Shown in pieces: positions 7,979 to 16,084 of a stretch of DNA of 56,080 nucleotides. The position numbers were made by a program, and so were the translations under genes. Below the pieces are notes generated by a model. That model worked only from the letters and a program-made list of their open reading frames with translations. It was not told the origin of the DNA and did not search any database. The DNA is from Bacteroidia bacterium (GTDB lineage Bacteria > Bacteroidota > Bacteroidia > Palsa-965): contig JAKLJE010000025.1 of NCBI GenBank assembly GCA_023151315.1, positions 14,088-70,167 of the forward strand, given 5' to 3'. Position 1 is the stretch's first letter, and the number at the start of each line of letters is the position of its first letter.

Positions 7979-9383
7979 TCCGATTTTACTTTTTGTAGTT
8001 GCACTTTCGGCCGCATTGCTGATTCCGGCATTGTTCATGGATGGCATGTTCATGGATGGATTGCTGTACACCTGCGTGGGTAAGAATCTCGGAAACGGAA
8101 TCGGTTCATTCTGGGATCCGCAGTTTTCCGTTACGTATATGCAGTCGTATCACGAGCAGCCTCCTTTGATGTTCGGCTTGCTTGCCGTCTTTTTCAAAAT
8201 TCTGGGCAATGGATTGTACACCGAAAGAATTTATTGTCTTTTGATGGCGTTTGCCTGTTTCTTTACAATGCGTTTCGTGTGGAATGAAATCTTTCACGAC
8301 AACGAAAACCGCAAAAGGCAATTCTGGCTTCCCGCTCTTTTCTTTTTTTGCTCTCCGGTAACTTTTTGGGCTTACGCCAATAATGTTGAGGAAAGCACAA
8401 TGGTTGTTTTTGCTTTACTTTCCGTTGGATTTCAGCTGCGCGGAATTCGCGCTAACAACAACGGAACAGTTTGGTTTCTTCTTGGAGGAATTGCTGTAAC
8501 ACTCTCCACGCTATGCAAAGGTTTACAAGGCGGTTTCCCGATTATTGTTCCGCTGCTTTGGTACTTTGCTGTCCGCACTTTGAATTTCCGCAAAGCATTT
8601 CTCGGCAACTTTCTTGTAGTGCTCGTTCCTGTCCTGTTTTACATTTTCGCAGCATTGTATGAGCCGGCACGCAACAGCTACCTCTCGTATTTCCACGACA
8701 GAATTGCGACCACCTTTTCCGTGAACGAAACCGCAACAACTTCTTCACGTTTCTTCATACTCTTCGAGTTGCTACTCGATACACTGCCTGCGCTTGCAAT
8801 CAGCGCTTTGCTCGCACTGTCCGTTCGCAGATTTTCCAATGAACTCAAAAGCAGAACTGTTTTCTTCTTTGCTCTGGGAATGGCCGGAATTATTCCGCTT
8901 ATGGTGACGCTTGAGCAAAGAGGTTTCTATCTGGTCACCGGACTGCCGTTTGTCGTTATTGCGCTGGCTTTACCATTGACCGCAACTGCTGAAAGAATAA
9001 CGCAACTCGTATTGGAAAATAAGCATCTGACGCGTGGCTTGATTTCTTTGGCAGCAATTACTCTTGCGGGAACTTTGACCGCCACAATTCTCCTGGCCGG
9101 AACCCCGAAACGCGATAATGACATGCTGCATGATGTACAAATCATTCGCCAACTGGTTCCCAAAGGCTCCGTTATCGGTGCCGATCCGGCGTCTGCGGCA
9201 AATTGGAGTCTTCTGGGTTACCTGAACCGCTACCACGATGTCAGCATTGACCGTAAGGGAACCGTTTTGGACTATCACATTGCGGCCGCTGGGGCGCCCA
9301 TCCCGGAAGGCTACACCAGAATTACCCCTGAAAGCCGCGTGTTCCACCTTTACGCGAAGACTTCAGCTTCTTCCCAACGCTGA
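7956..9383 (+). CDS. GT-C membrane glycosyltransferase (family 39/ArnT-like)
   Basis: A 475-residue polytopic membrane protein with about ten hydrophobic segments. The first periplasmic loop has the GT-C acidic signature (F-M-D-G at 27-30, M-D-G at 33-35), and H-E-Q-P-P at 66-70 is the typical second motif of the PMT/ArnT family. These enzymes move a sugar from a polyprenyl-phosphate donor onto lipid, glycan or protein on the periplasmic face. A soluble tail of about 90 residues follows the last membrane segment. It overlaps the upstream lipoprotein gene. Donor and acceptor cannot be read from the sequence; protein or lipid glycosylation is inferred. Confidence 0.8.
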   Translation: MAFRFFTNPILLFVVALSAALLIPALFMDGMFMDGLLYTCVGKNLGNGIGSFWDPQFSVTYMQSYHEQPPLMFGLLAVFFKILGNGLYTERIYCLLMAFACFFTMRFVWNEIFHDNENRKRQFWLPALFFFCSPVTFWAYANNVEESTMVVFALLSVGFQLRGIRANNNGTVWFLLGGIAVTLSTLCKGLQGGFPIIVPLLWYFAVRTLNFRKAFLGNFLVVLVPVLFYIFAALYEPARNSYLSYFHDRIATTFSVNETATTSSRFFILFELLLDTLPALAISALLALSVRRFSNELKSRTVFFFALGMAGIIPLMVTLEQRGFYLVTGLPFVVIALALPLTATAERITQLVLENKHLTRGLISLAAITLAGTLTATILLAGTPKRDNDMLHDVQIIRQLVPKGSVIGADPASAANWSLLGYLNRYHDVSIDRKGTVLDYHIAAAGAPIPEGYTRITPESRVFHLYAKTSASSQR

Positions 9384-9437
9384 ACAGAGCATGCAAACTG
9401 CCCTTCGCAGACTGTTATTTATTAACTTCGCCATCCA

Positions 9438-12400
9438 ATGAAAAAGTACCCTGAATACAACGGATTGAATCTTCCTGCAATCGCTGATGAAGTGCTGAAG
9501 TTCTGGGAAGAGAATGGCATTTTTGAGAAGAGCGTTTCTTCTCGCGACGGAAAAGAGCCTTTTGTGTTTTATGAAGGACCTCCTTCAGCAAACGGAATTC
9601 CCGGAATTCACCACGTAATGGCGCGTGCCATGAAAGATATTTTCTGCCGTTACCAAACGCTGAAAGGTCGTCAGGTGAAACGTAAAGCCGGCTGGGACAC
9701 ACATGGTCTTCCGATTGAGCTGAGCGTTGAAAAAACTCTGGGCATTACCAAAGAAGATATCGGAAAGAAAATTTCCATTGACGAATACAACCAGGCCTGC
9801 CGAAAGGAGGTGATGAAATACACGCATTTGTGGGAAGAAGTAACCCGCAAAATGGGTTATTGGGTTGATATGAGTGATCCATACATCACGTACGAAAACA
9901 AGTACATCGAAAGTGTGTGGTGGTTGCTTCAGCAGCTTTACAAAAAAGGCCTGTTGTATCAGGGCTACACTATTCAGCCTTATTCTCCCGCTGCCGGAAC
10001 AGGTTTGTCTTCGCACGAATTGAATCAGCCGGGATGTTACCGCAATGTGAAAGATCGTACGGCGACGGCGATGTTTAAGGTCATTTCGCATTCTGAATTG
10101 GGGATTGCGGATTTACCTATGTACATTCTGGCTTGGACAACTACTCCGTGGACCCTTCCATCGAATACTGCACTTGCTGTAGGCAACGATATTGAATATG
10201 CTGCTGTGCGCACCTTCAGTCCGTTTACGCATCAGGAAGTTGTTGTAATACTTGCGACAGACCTCGTTGGAAAATACTTCAGCGAAAAGAATGCGGAACT
10301 GAAATTTGAAGATTACAAACCCGGAGACAAAGCAATTCCGTTCAGCATCATTTCTACTCTGAAAGGTTCGAAGCTGGTTGGTCTTCGCTACGAACAACTT
10401 CTCCCTTACGCATTGCCGCACGAAAATGCCGACAAGGCGTTTCAGGTGATTGCAGGTGATTTCGTAACCACTTCGGACGGTACAGGTATTGTTCACATCG
10501 CTCCTACTTTCGGTGCTGACGATATGCGCGCTGCAAAAGCTGCAGGCGTTCCGCCTATGCTGGTGCTTGATGATAACGGCAAAGCTGTTCCGCTGGTGGA
10601 TCTGCGCGGTAAATTCCGCCCGGAAGTGAACGATCCGCAGTTCGGACTCGCAGGGGAATACGTGAAGGAAGATTATCTCTCCGATGCAGAAAAAGCCGCT
10701 GATCTTGCGAAGCAGAAAGAATACATGAAGTTCCTCATTTCGGATACTTCCAAACTGAATTATCTCAGCGTTGATGAGCGTATTGTTCTGAAACTTCAGA
10801 ACGAAGGCAAACTCTTCAAGAAAGAAACATACGAGCACAGCTACCCGCATTGCTGGAGAACAGACAAGCCGGTATTGTACTATCCGCTCGACAGCTGGTT
10901 CATCAAAGCCGCGTCAATGAAAGAGCGCATGGCGGAGCTGAACAGAACCATCAACTGGAAACCGGAAAGCACAGGAACAGGTCGATTCGGAGAATGGCTC
11001 AACAACCTTCAGGATTGGAACCTTTCCCGTTCCCGCTATTGGGGAATTCCGCTACCGATCTGGACCAGCGAAGACAAAACGGAAGAGATTTGTATCGGTT
11101 CTGCAGAAGAACTCAAAGCGGAAATCGATCGCAGTATCAAAGCCGGTTTCATGACGAAAAATCCGCTCGGCAGTTTCACTCCGGGAGATTTTACCAAAGA
11201 GAATTACAACACATTTGATCTGCACCGTCCGTATGCAGATGATATTATTCTGGAACGCAACGGCAAGAAACTCTTCCGCCAAACCGATCTCATCGACGTT
11301 TGGTTTGATTCAGGAGCTATGCCGTATGCGCAGCTGCACTATCCTTTTGAGAATAAAGAACTCATTGATAAGCGCGGTTATTATCCTGCAGATTTCATTG
11401 CAGAAGGTGTTGACCAGACTCGCGGATGGTTCTATACATTGCATGCAATTGCGGTGATGCTTTTCGACAGTGTAGCTTACAAAAACGTCATCTCAAATGG
11501 ACTTGTTCTCGACAAGAACGGCAACAAAATGTCGAAGCGCCTGGGCAATGCCGTTGATCCGTTCAAAACACTGCCGCAATACGGTCCTGATGCGACGCGT
11601 TGGTACATGGTTACCAATGCATCACCCTGGGACAACCTGAAGTTTAACGAAGAAGGAATCACGGAAGTACAGCGTAAGTTTTTCGGAACGCTGTATAACA
11701 CGTATTCGTTCTTTGCGCTTTATGCCAACATTGACGGATTCGTTGTGGATCAGGCGAATTACATTGCAGTGAAAGACCGCAGCGAACTCGATCGTTGGAT
11801 CATTTCGAAACTGCACAGTCTCATTGCTTTCGTAACCGAAAAACTCGACGATTACGATCCGACACCTGCGGCACGCGCAATTGAAAACTTCGTTGACGAA
11901 CATCTTTCAAATTGGTACGTACGACTTTCGCGTCGTCGTTTCTGGAAAGGCGAGATGACCGCAGACAAACAAGCTGCATATCAGACTTTGTATGAATGTT
12001 TGGGAGCTGTTTCTCAGTTGATGAGTCCGTTTGCTCCGTTCTTCAGCGATTGGATGTTCCGCAACCTTACATCTGCTGTGAGCGAGAAGATGCCGGTTCC
12101 TGAATCAGTGCATCTTTCATTGCTGCTGAAGGCGGACAAATCCGTAATTAATCCTGAGCTCGAAGCACAAATGGAGTTGGCACAACGTGTTTCTTCATTG
12201 GTACTCTCACTTCGTAAGAAGGTGAATATCCGAGTGCGTCAGCCTTTGTCGCGCATTATGGTTCCGGTTCTGGACAAAGCCTTCAGCGACCGTTTGCACC
12301 ATGTGGAGCACCTGATACTGGCGGAAACCAACGTCCGCAAGATCGAATACGTGGAAGAAACCGGAGTTTTTGTGAAGAAGGTAAAGGCCGACTTCAAAAC

Positions 12401-12905
12401 GCTGGGTAAGAAGCTGGGTAAGCACATGAAAGCAGCGGCTGATGCACTTGCCGGAATGAGTTCAGAACAGATCAACGATCTGGAGCAGAAAGGCTACGTG
12501 GAATTCACCTTAGGAAGTGATGTTGTTCGCATAGAACGTGCTGAGGTTGAGGTACTTGTGGACGATTTGCCGGGCTGGATGGTTGCTGTTGACGGATCTG
12601 TTACTGTAGCCTTGGATGTAACGCTTACCGACGATCTGAAAGAAGAGGGATTGGCGCGTGAGCTGATCAACCGTATCCAGAACCTGAGGAAGGACAGTGG
12701 ATTTGAGGTTACAGACAAGATTGATATCAGGATTGCAGATCATAAAGTTCTTGCATCTGCCGTAAGAAATAATTTCGATTATATTTGTTCTGAAACTCTG
12801 GCTACGTCATTGGAGCTTGTCAGCGAAATATCAGATTCCAGCGCTGTGCAGGTTGATGTAGATGAAGAAGTGAAAACAAAAATTTACATAACCAAACACA
12901 ACTAA
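9438..12905 (+). CDS. ileS: Isoleucyl-tRNA synthetase (long, eukaryote-like form)
   Basis: A cytosolic class I aminoacyl-tRNA synthetase of 1155 residues charging tRNA-Ile. The HIGH-type motif is the P-G-I-H-H at 55-59 following G-P-P-S-A-N-G, and the KMSKR loop is at 697-701. Between them lies the CP1 editing insertion (about 190-420), with the G-D-F-V-T-T-S-D-G-T-G-I-V-H motif. After the catalytic core come the W-Y-V-R-L-S-R-R-R-F-W anticodon-binding region and a long C-terminal domain of the DUF5915 type. The length and the lack of the C-terminal zinc Cys set indicate the longer IleS type, usual in Bacteroidota. The start ATG follows a 54-base gap; the H1-like gene begins 13 bases after the stop. 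Confidence 0.97.
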   Translation: MKKYPEYNGLNLPAIADEVLKFWEENGIFEKSVSSRDGKEPFVFYEGPPSANGIPGIHHVMARAMKDIFCRYQTLKGRQVKRKAGWDTHGLPIELSVEKTLGITKEDIGKKISIDEYNQACRKEVMKYTHLWEEVTRKMGYWVDMSDPYITYENKYIESVWWLLQQLYKKGLLYQGYTIQPYSPAAGTGLSSHELNQPGCYRNVKDRTATAMFKVISHSELGIADLPMYILAWTTTPWTLPSNTALAVGNDIEYAAVRTFSPFTHQEVVVILATDLVGKYFSEKNAELKFEDYKPGDKAIPFSIISTLKGSKLVGLRYEQLLPYALPHENADKAFQVIAGDFVTTSDGTGIVHIAPTFGADDMRAAKAAGVPPMLVLDDNGKAVPLVDLRGKFRPEVNDPQFGLAGEYVKEDYLSDAEKAADLAKQKEYMKFLISDTSKLNYLSVDERIVLKLQNEGKLFKKETYEHSYPHCWRTDKPVLYYPLDSWFIKAASMKERMAELNRTINWKPESTGTGRFGEWLNNLQDWNLSRSRYWGIPLPIWTSEDKTEEICIGSAEELKAEIDRSIKAGFMTKNPLGSFTPGDFTKENYNTFDLHRPYADDIILERNGKKLFRQTDLIDVWFDSGAMPYAQLHYPFENKELIDKRGYYPADFIAEGVDQTRGWFYTLHAIAVMLFDSVAYKNVISNGLVLDKNGNKMSKRLGNAVDPFKTLPQYGPDATRWYMVTNASPWDNLKFNEEGITEVQRKFFGTLYNTYSFFALYANIDGFVVDQANYIAVKDRSELDRWIISKLHSLIAFVTEKLDDYDPTPAARAIENFVDEHLSNWYVRLSRRRFWKGEMTADKQAAYQTLYECLGAVSQLMSPFAPFFSDWMFRNLTSAVSEKMPVPESVHLSLLLKADKSVINPELEAQMELAQRVSSLVLSLRKKVNIRVRQPLSRIMVPVLDKAFSDRLHHVEHLILAETNVRKIEYVEETGVFVKKVKADFKTLGKKLGKHMKAAADALAGMSSEQINDLEQKGYVEFTLGSDVVRIERAEVEVLVDDLPGWMVAVDGSVTVALDVTLTDDLKEEGLARELINRIQNLRKDSGFEVTDKIDIRIADHKVLASAVRNNFDYICSETLATSLELVSEISDSSAVQVDVDEEVKTKIYITKHN

Positions 12906-12918
12906 ACCTACCCTACCC

Positions 12919-13464
12919 ATGGCAAAGAAGTCGAAAAAAGGCAGCGCAAAAAAAGCGGCTCCTTCCAAGAAAAAGGTTGCCAAGAAGTCCGGCAAGAAAG
13001 CAACTAAGAAGGCTGCGAAGCCTGCTAAGAAGGCCGTGAAGAAAGCAACCAAAAAAGCTGCTAAACCTGCTAAGAAAGCAACGAAGAAGGCGGCTAAACC
13101 TGCTAAGAAAGCAACAAAAAAAGCTGCTAAACCTGCGAAGAAAGCAACCAAGAAAGCTGCTGCTCCAAAGAAGAAAGCCACTAAAAAAGCGGCTGCTCCG
13201 AAGAAAGCAACAGTGAAAGCGGCTGCTCCAAAGGTTGCTGCTCCAAAAGTTGCTGCTCCGAAGAAAGTAGTTGCTCCTAAACCAGCACCAGCTCCGAAGC
13301 CGGTTGTTGAGCAGAAGCCAATTGCACCGCCACCGGTAGTTGTTGCTGACGACGATCTGATTACAGATGATGCAATGGATATGAACGAGGACAGCGCTGA
13401 TATCGCTGATGACTCAAACGATGAAAACGATGGTGAAGAGCGCGGTGCGTTTGATCACTTTTAA
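12919..13464 (+). CDS. Histone H1-like Lys/Ala/Pro-rich protein with acidic tail
   Basis: A 181-residue low-complexity protein. Residues 1-115 are Lys/Ala/Pro-rich with an 11-residue repeat K-K-A-T-K-K-A-A-K-P-A from about residue 26, giving four clear copies and two or three degenerate ones. The repeat is also visible in DNA as a 33-bp period. Residues 115-140 are Pro/Val-rich, and the last 40 residues are strongly acidic (D-D-D-L-I-T-D-D and similar). Basic repeats like these bind DNA in bacterial H1-like proteins (Hc1, AlgP type), so nucleoid association is inferred. The acidic tail could be autoregulatory. It sits 13 bases after ileS and 25 bases before a DksA-like gene whose N-terminus has similar composition. 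Confidence 0.8.
   Translation: MAKKSKKGSAKKAAPSKKKVAKKSGKKATKKAAKPAKKAVKKATKKAAKPAKKATKKAAKPAKKATKKAAKPAKKATKKAAAPKKKATKKAAAPKKATVKAAAPKVAAPKVAAPKKVVAPKPAPAPKPVVEQKPIAPPPVVVADDDLITDDAMDMNEDSADIADDSNDENDGEERGAFDHF
12994..13203 (+). repeat. 33-bp tandem minisatellite inside the H1-like gene
   Basis: Imperfect tandem copies of a 33-bp unit encode the 11-residue Lys/Ala/Pro repeat. Copies differ mostly at third codon positions. Such arrays can expand or contract by slippage without shifting the reading frame. Confidence 0.75.
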
Positions 13465-13489
13465 TAATTTCTCCTGAATAGCATTTACA

Positions 13490-14200
13490 ATGGCCAAGAA
13501 AGCAAACAAAAAGTCTTCTGGTAAGGCCACTAAACCAGCTCCAAAGAAAAAGGCAGCTCCGGCTAAAAAGGCCGGAGCTTCTAAATCTAAGCCAGCTGCC
13601 AAACCGAAAGCAAAAGCCGTTAAGAGCGGTAAACCGGCTCCCAAGTCTAAACCGGTAAAAGCAAAAGCTCCTGTTCGCAGCGCTGCTAAACCTGCTCCTG
13701 CTCCTAAAAAAGCAGCAGCTCCTGCAGCGAAAAAACCTGCAGCAAAACCTGTTGTTGTTACACCGGCAAAAACATCGCCGTTGAAACAGGCACCTGTTGC
13801 GCGTAAAGCCAACGTTGCTGAAGACAACCGCACACGTTATTCCGACGCAGAACTGAAAGAGTTCAAAGCGCTCATCGAGAAAAAACTCGAAGAAGCAGGT
13901 CGCGATTACGAATTGCTGAAGAACACTCTTTCGCACAAAGACGATCACGGTACTGATGATACTTCTCCTACATTCAAACTTCTTGAGGACGGATCTGATG
14001 TTCTCTCCAAAGAAGAAACTGCACACCTTGCAGCACGTCAGGAGAAATACATTCAGAACCTGAAAAACGCACTGATCCGTATTCAGAATAAAACTTACGG
14101 CATTTGCCGTGTTACAGGAAAACTGATCCCGAAAGAACGTTTGCGCAGTGTGCCTCACGCAACATTGAGCATCGACGCTAAACTCGGACAGAACCGATAA
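13490..14200 (+). CDS. TraR/DksA-family protein with Lys/Ala/Pro-rich N-terminal extension
   Basis: A 236-residue protein of two parts. Residues 1-115 are low-complexity Lys/Ala/Pro, H1-like. Residues about 118-236 are a DksA/TraR-type domain: a helical coiled-coil hairpin, then the zinc-finger-like motif Y-G-I-C-R-V-T-G-K-L-I and R-L-R-S-V-P-H-A-T. Only the first of the four zinc cysteines remains; the others are Thr, Thr and Ser, a state I recall as usual in Bacteroidota members placed between ileS and lspA. The family binds the RNA polymerase secondary channel and modulates transcription; the basic tail could add DNA binding. A clear terminator follows the stop. Confidence 0.85.
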   Translation: MAKKANKKSSGKATKPAPKKKAAPAKKAGASKSKPAAKPKAKAVKSGKPAPKSKPVKAKAPVRSAAKPAPAPKKAAAPAAKKPAAKPVVVTPAKTSPLKQAPVARKANVAEDNRTRYSDAELKEFKALIEKKLEEAGRDYELLKNTLSHKDDHGTDDTSPTFKLLEDGSDVLSKEETAHLAARQEKYIQNLKNALIRIQNKTYGICRVTGKLIPKERLRSVPHATLSIDAKLGQNR

Positions 14201-14220
14201 CTGATTGAACAGTGAATACA

Positions 14221-14252
14221 GCCATCTCTGAAATTTCAGGGATGGCTTTTTT
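14221..14252 (+). terminator. Rho-independent terminator after the dksA-like gene
   Basis: A 12-bp stem with one G-U pair (GCCATCTCTGAA with TTCAGGGATGGC) is followed by six T. It closes the ileS / H1-like / dksA-like unit and separates it from lspA. Confidence 0.9.
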
Positions 14253-14272
14253 GTTAATAGATGTTGCCCTCA

Positions 14273-14301
14273 TTGAGGCCGCGCGGAAACTCTTACATTT
14301 G
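14273..14301 (+). promoter_or_regulatory. Promoter for lspA (TTG, 18 bp, TACATTTG)
   Basis: A -33 TTG at 14273-14275, an 18-bp spacer and a perfect -7 TACATTTG at 14294-14301, just downstream of the terminator. The leader to the ATG at 14336 is about 30 bases. Confidence 0.65.
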
Positions 14302-14335
14302 CAATCCGGCTTTTGCCGATGCATAAAAATCAGAA

Positions 14336-15241
14336 ATGAAAAAATCGCTCGCCATTATATTCGGTGTTTTGCTCATAGATCAATTCGTGAAGATCTACAT
14401 CAAAACACACATGTACCTTGGCGAGTCGTACCGCGTTTCCGGCGAATGGTTCTACCTCCACTTTGTTGAAAATCCGGGAATGGCTTTCGGACTTGAACTC
14501 GGTGGCAACTACGGAAAATTATTACTTACTGTATTCCGACTTGCTGCTGTTGCCGGAATCGGTTATTACCTCTGGAAACTTTTTGCTAAACAAGTTCGTC
14601 CGCTCATGCTGGTGTGCGTTGCTCTGATTTTTTCAGGAGCAATGGGCAACATCATCGACAGTGTTTTCTTCGGAAAGATTTTCAATGAAAGTGATCAATG
14701 GGATGCAAACGTTGCCGAGTTTATGCCGGAGGAAGGCGGATACGCAGGATGGTTGCACGGTAAAGTGGTAGACATGTTTTACTTCCCCGTTCTCGAAGGG
14801 AATTATCCTGAATGGATGCCATCTCCCGACAACGAATCACTTCCTGATTTTGTTCCGCGCGCAGGAGAACATTATCTGTTCTTCAGTCCGGTATTCAACA
14901 TTGCAGACGCTGCAATTTCCGTAGGCGTTTTTCTGCTTATCGTTTTTCAGCGACGTCTTTTCGGTAAACAGGAAACGCTTAGTGACAGAAAAATTCTCGT
15001 CACCAATATTTTCTTCGGCTTCATTGTGTTTCTGCTGACACTGTTTCTCCTTCTTACATTCTCTTCGCTCTTTTCAGAAACGCATCCTGTTTCCGTTGCG
15101 CTGCGTTTAACGCTATTTGCTCTTTCACTCGGAACAGGTGCCGGATTTTTCTACTGGCTGCAGCGTTATCCAAAGTTCGTCCCTGCTGAAGAACCGGCTG
15201 CGGGCTCCGTTGATCTGAATCAGGACACAACGGAGCAGTAA
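14336..15241 (+). CDS. lspA: Lipoprotein signal peptidase (SPase II), long form
   Basis: An inner-membrane aspartyl protease that removes signal peptides from prolipoproteins after diacylglyceryl transfer. Motifs visible are N-P-G-M-A-F-G near residue 46, G-N-I-I-D with catalytic D108, and F-N-I-A-D-A-A-I with catalytic D191. Between the two aspartates is an insertion of about 60 residues, seen in many Bacteroidota LspA proteins. After the usual last helix the protein continues with two more membrane segments (about 220-285) and a polar tail, giving 301 residues against roughly 160-200 for common LspA. Its substrates are abundant here: the window encodes ten lipoboxed proteins. Own promoter and preceding terminator are visible. 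Confidence 0.93.
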   Translation: MKKSLAIIFGVLLIDQFVKIYIKTHMYLGESYRVSGEWFYLHFVENPGMAFGLELGGNYGKLLLTVFRLAAVAGIGYYLWKLFAKQVRPLMLVCVALIFSGAMGNIIDSVFFGKIFNESDQWDANVAEFMPEEGGYAGWLHGKVVDMFYFPVLEGNYPEWMPSPDNESLPDFVPRAGEHYLFFSPVFNIADAAISVGVFLLIVFQRRLFGKQETLSDRKILVTNIFFGFIVFLLTLFLLLTFSSLFSETHPVSVALRLTLFALSLGTGAGFFYWLQRYPKFVPAEEPAAGSVDLNQDTTEQ

Positions 15242-15256
15242 ACCTGCATTGCACGA

Positions 15257-15288
15257 TTTGCGATTCGCAAAGTTTTTTCCGAAGTTTA
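15257..15288 (+). promoter_or_regulatory. Possible promoter (TTTG, 20 bp, GAAGTTTA)
   Basis: TTTG at 15257-15260 and a weak -7 GAAGTTTA at 15281-15288 (six of eight), separated by 20 bp, in front of the ATG at 15292. Confidence 0.35.
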
Positions 15289-15291
15289 GTT

Positions 15292-15855
15292 ATGATAAAA
15301 ACTGTAACTGCAATTACAATAATTGCTGCATTGATCACGGGCTGCTCTTCCGAAACAGGAAGCGGGAAAACCGCGGATTCTGCTACTGTAAATACAGAAA
15401 AGACGAATAGCGAGCGCGATGATTCAGATGACAACAAAGAAAGCAAGATGAGCAACAACGAAAACTGGGAAACAATCGAAGGAGTAAAAATCCGGAAAAA
15501 CGCTACGATGCAGAAACAACTCGAAGGCAAAACGTACGTGTTGTTCGAAAACTATAACAGCGGAGGCGGAAGCGGCGGTTACAATAGTGAACGCAGGATG
15601 AATCTTTGTCCGGGAGGAGAAATCACCACATACGAACAGAGTCACACTTCCATTTACATTGAAGGGGCAGATGCAAGCAGCGCCTCAGAAGATGCAGACT
15701 CCGGAACGTGGCAGGTTTATGAAGATGAAGGAGGAAATCTCTTTCTGAAAATTAAAATGAAAAAATCAGGAGAAGGATTCGTGAATTTTCAATTGAAAGA
15801 CGGCAAACTCATTATGGGCGGACAATCATATTCCATTGTTAATGGAGAATGCTGA
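15292..15855 (+). CDS. Lipoprotein of unknown function
   Basis: A 187-residue lipoprotein: the signal ends L-I-T-G-C with the lipidated cysteine at 18. A Ser/Asp/Glu-rich linker (about 19-60) leads to a compact domain of about 120 residues with a Gly/Ser-rich loop (G-G-G-S-G-G) and two cysteines near L-C-P-G-G and the C-terminal G-E-C, which could pair. The pattern of short beta-strands and a final G-x-L-I-M-G-G-Q-S-Y suggests a small beta-barrel or lipocalin-like fold, but I recognise no named family. It lies 50 bases after lspA and just left of the displaced asd end. Confidence 0.7.
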   Translation: MIKTVTAITIIAALITGCSSETGSGKTADSATVNTEKTNSERDDSDDNKESKMSNNENWETIEGVKIRKNATMQKQLEGKTYVLFENYNSGGGSGGYNSERRMNLCPGGEITTYEQSHTSIYIEGADASSASEDADSGTWQVYEDEGGNLFLKIKMKKSGEGFVNFQLKDGKLIMGGQSYSIVNGEC

Positions 15856-15861
15856 AACGCT

Positions 15862-15924
15862 CTCTTATTTCTTACCGATCAGCAACTCCGCAATCTGCAC
15901 AGCATTAGTTGCCGCGCCCTTACG
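15862..15924 (-). pseudogene. Displaced 3' end of an asd gene (aspartate-semialdehyde dehydrogenase remnant)
   Basis: Read on the minus strand, this encodes R-K-G-A-A-T-N-A-V-Q-I-A-E-L-L-I-G-K-K and a stop, matching the C-terminus of the intact asd at 17926-18909. In a 47-base core (15878-15924 against 17936-17982) 44 bases are identical, and the three differences are all synonymous third positions (Arg, Asn, Ala codons). Upstream of the Arg codon the similarity stops. The fragment was therefore part of a functional asd gene and was cut off by rearrangement. Confidence 0.75.
15878..15924 (+). repeat. Direct repeat, left copy (asd 3' end)
   Basis: A 47-bp direct repeat partner of 17936-17982, with 44 of 47 bases identical and the same orientation, flanking about 2 kb that holds two T9SS cargo genes. 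Confidence 0.8.
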
Positions 15925-16074
15925 CGGAAATCCAAAGTCAAATGGGCTCAACCATGAAATTCGCTATATTAGCTTAGCGCTATATATCGTCAAGCGTTTT
16001 GAAATTCGATTCTATCTTATCAAACTTGCTGCCGGTGTTTATTTGTTTCTTCTGCTCTATTCCTCCGGTCGCGA

Positions 16075-16082
16075 TATCTTTG
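16075..16082 (+). promoter_or_regulatory. -7 promoter element TATCTTTG
   Basis: A perfect TAnnTTTG match two bases before the ATG at 16085. It supports that ATG as the start and implies a leaderless mRNA. Confidence 0.5.
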
Positions 16083-16084
16083 CT

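Noticed and set aside
10113-10850. A 245-codon minus-strand frame inside ileS
   Set aside because: It overlaps a strongly conserved essential gene and shows no motif; an open frame by codon bias.
13361-14158. A 265-codon frame on the minus strand opposite the dksA-like gene, and a 116-codon frame (12831-13181) opposite the H1-like gene
   Set aside because: Both are mirror images of Lys/Ala/Pro codons and give Phe/Cys/Arg/Ser- or Ala/Phe-rich nonsense; the plus-strand frames have recognisable domains and gene order.
15257-15271. TTTGCGA/TTCGCAAA palindrome after lspA as a terminator
   Set aside because: The loop is too tight and there is no T-run; the TTTG is better read as part of a promoter.
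15836-16084. N-terminal extension of the short sorting-domain protein
   Set aside because: It is antisense to the asd remnant and a perfect -7 element sits just before the ATG at 16085.
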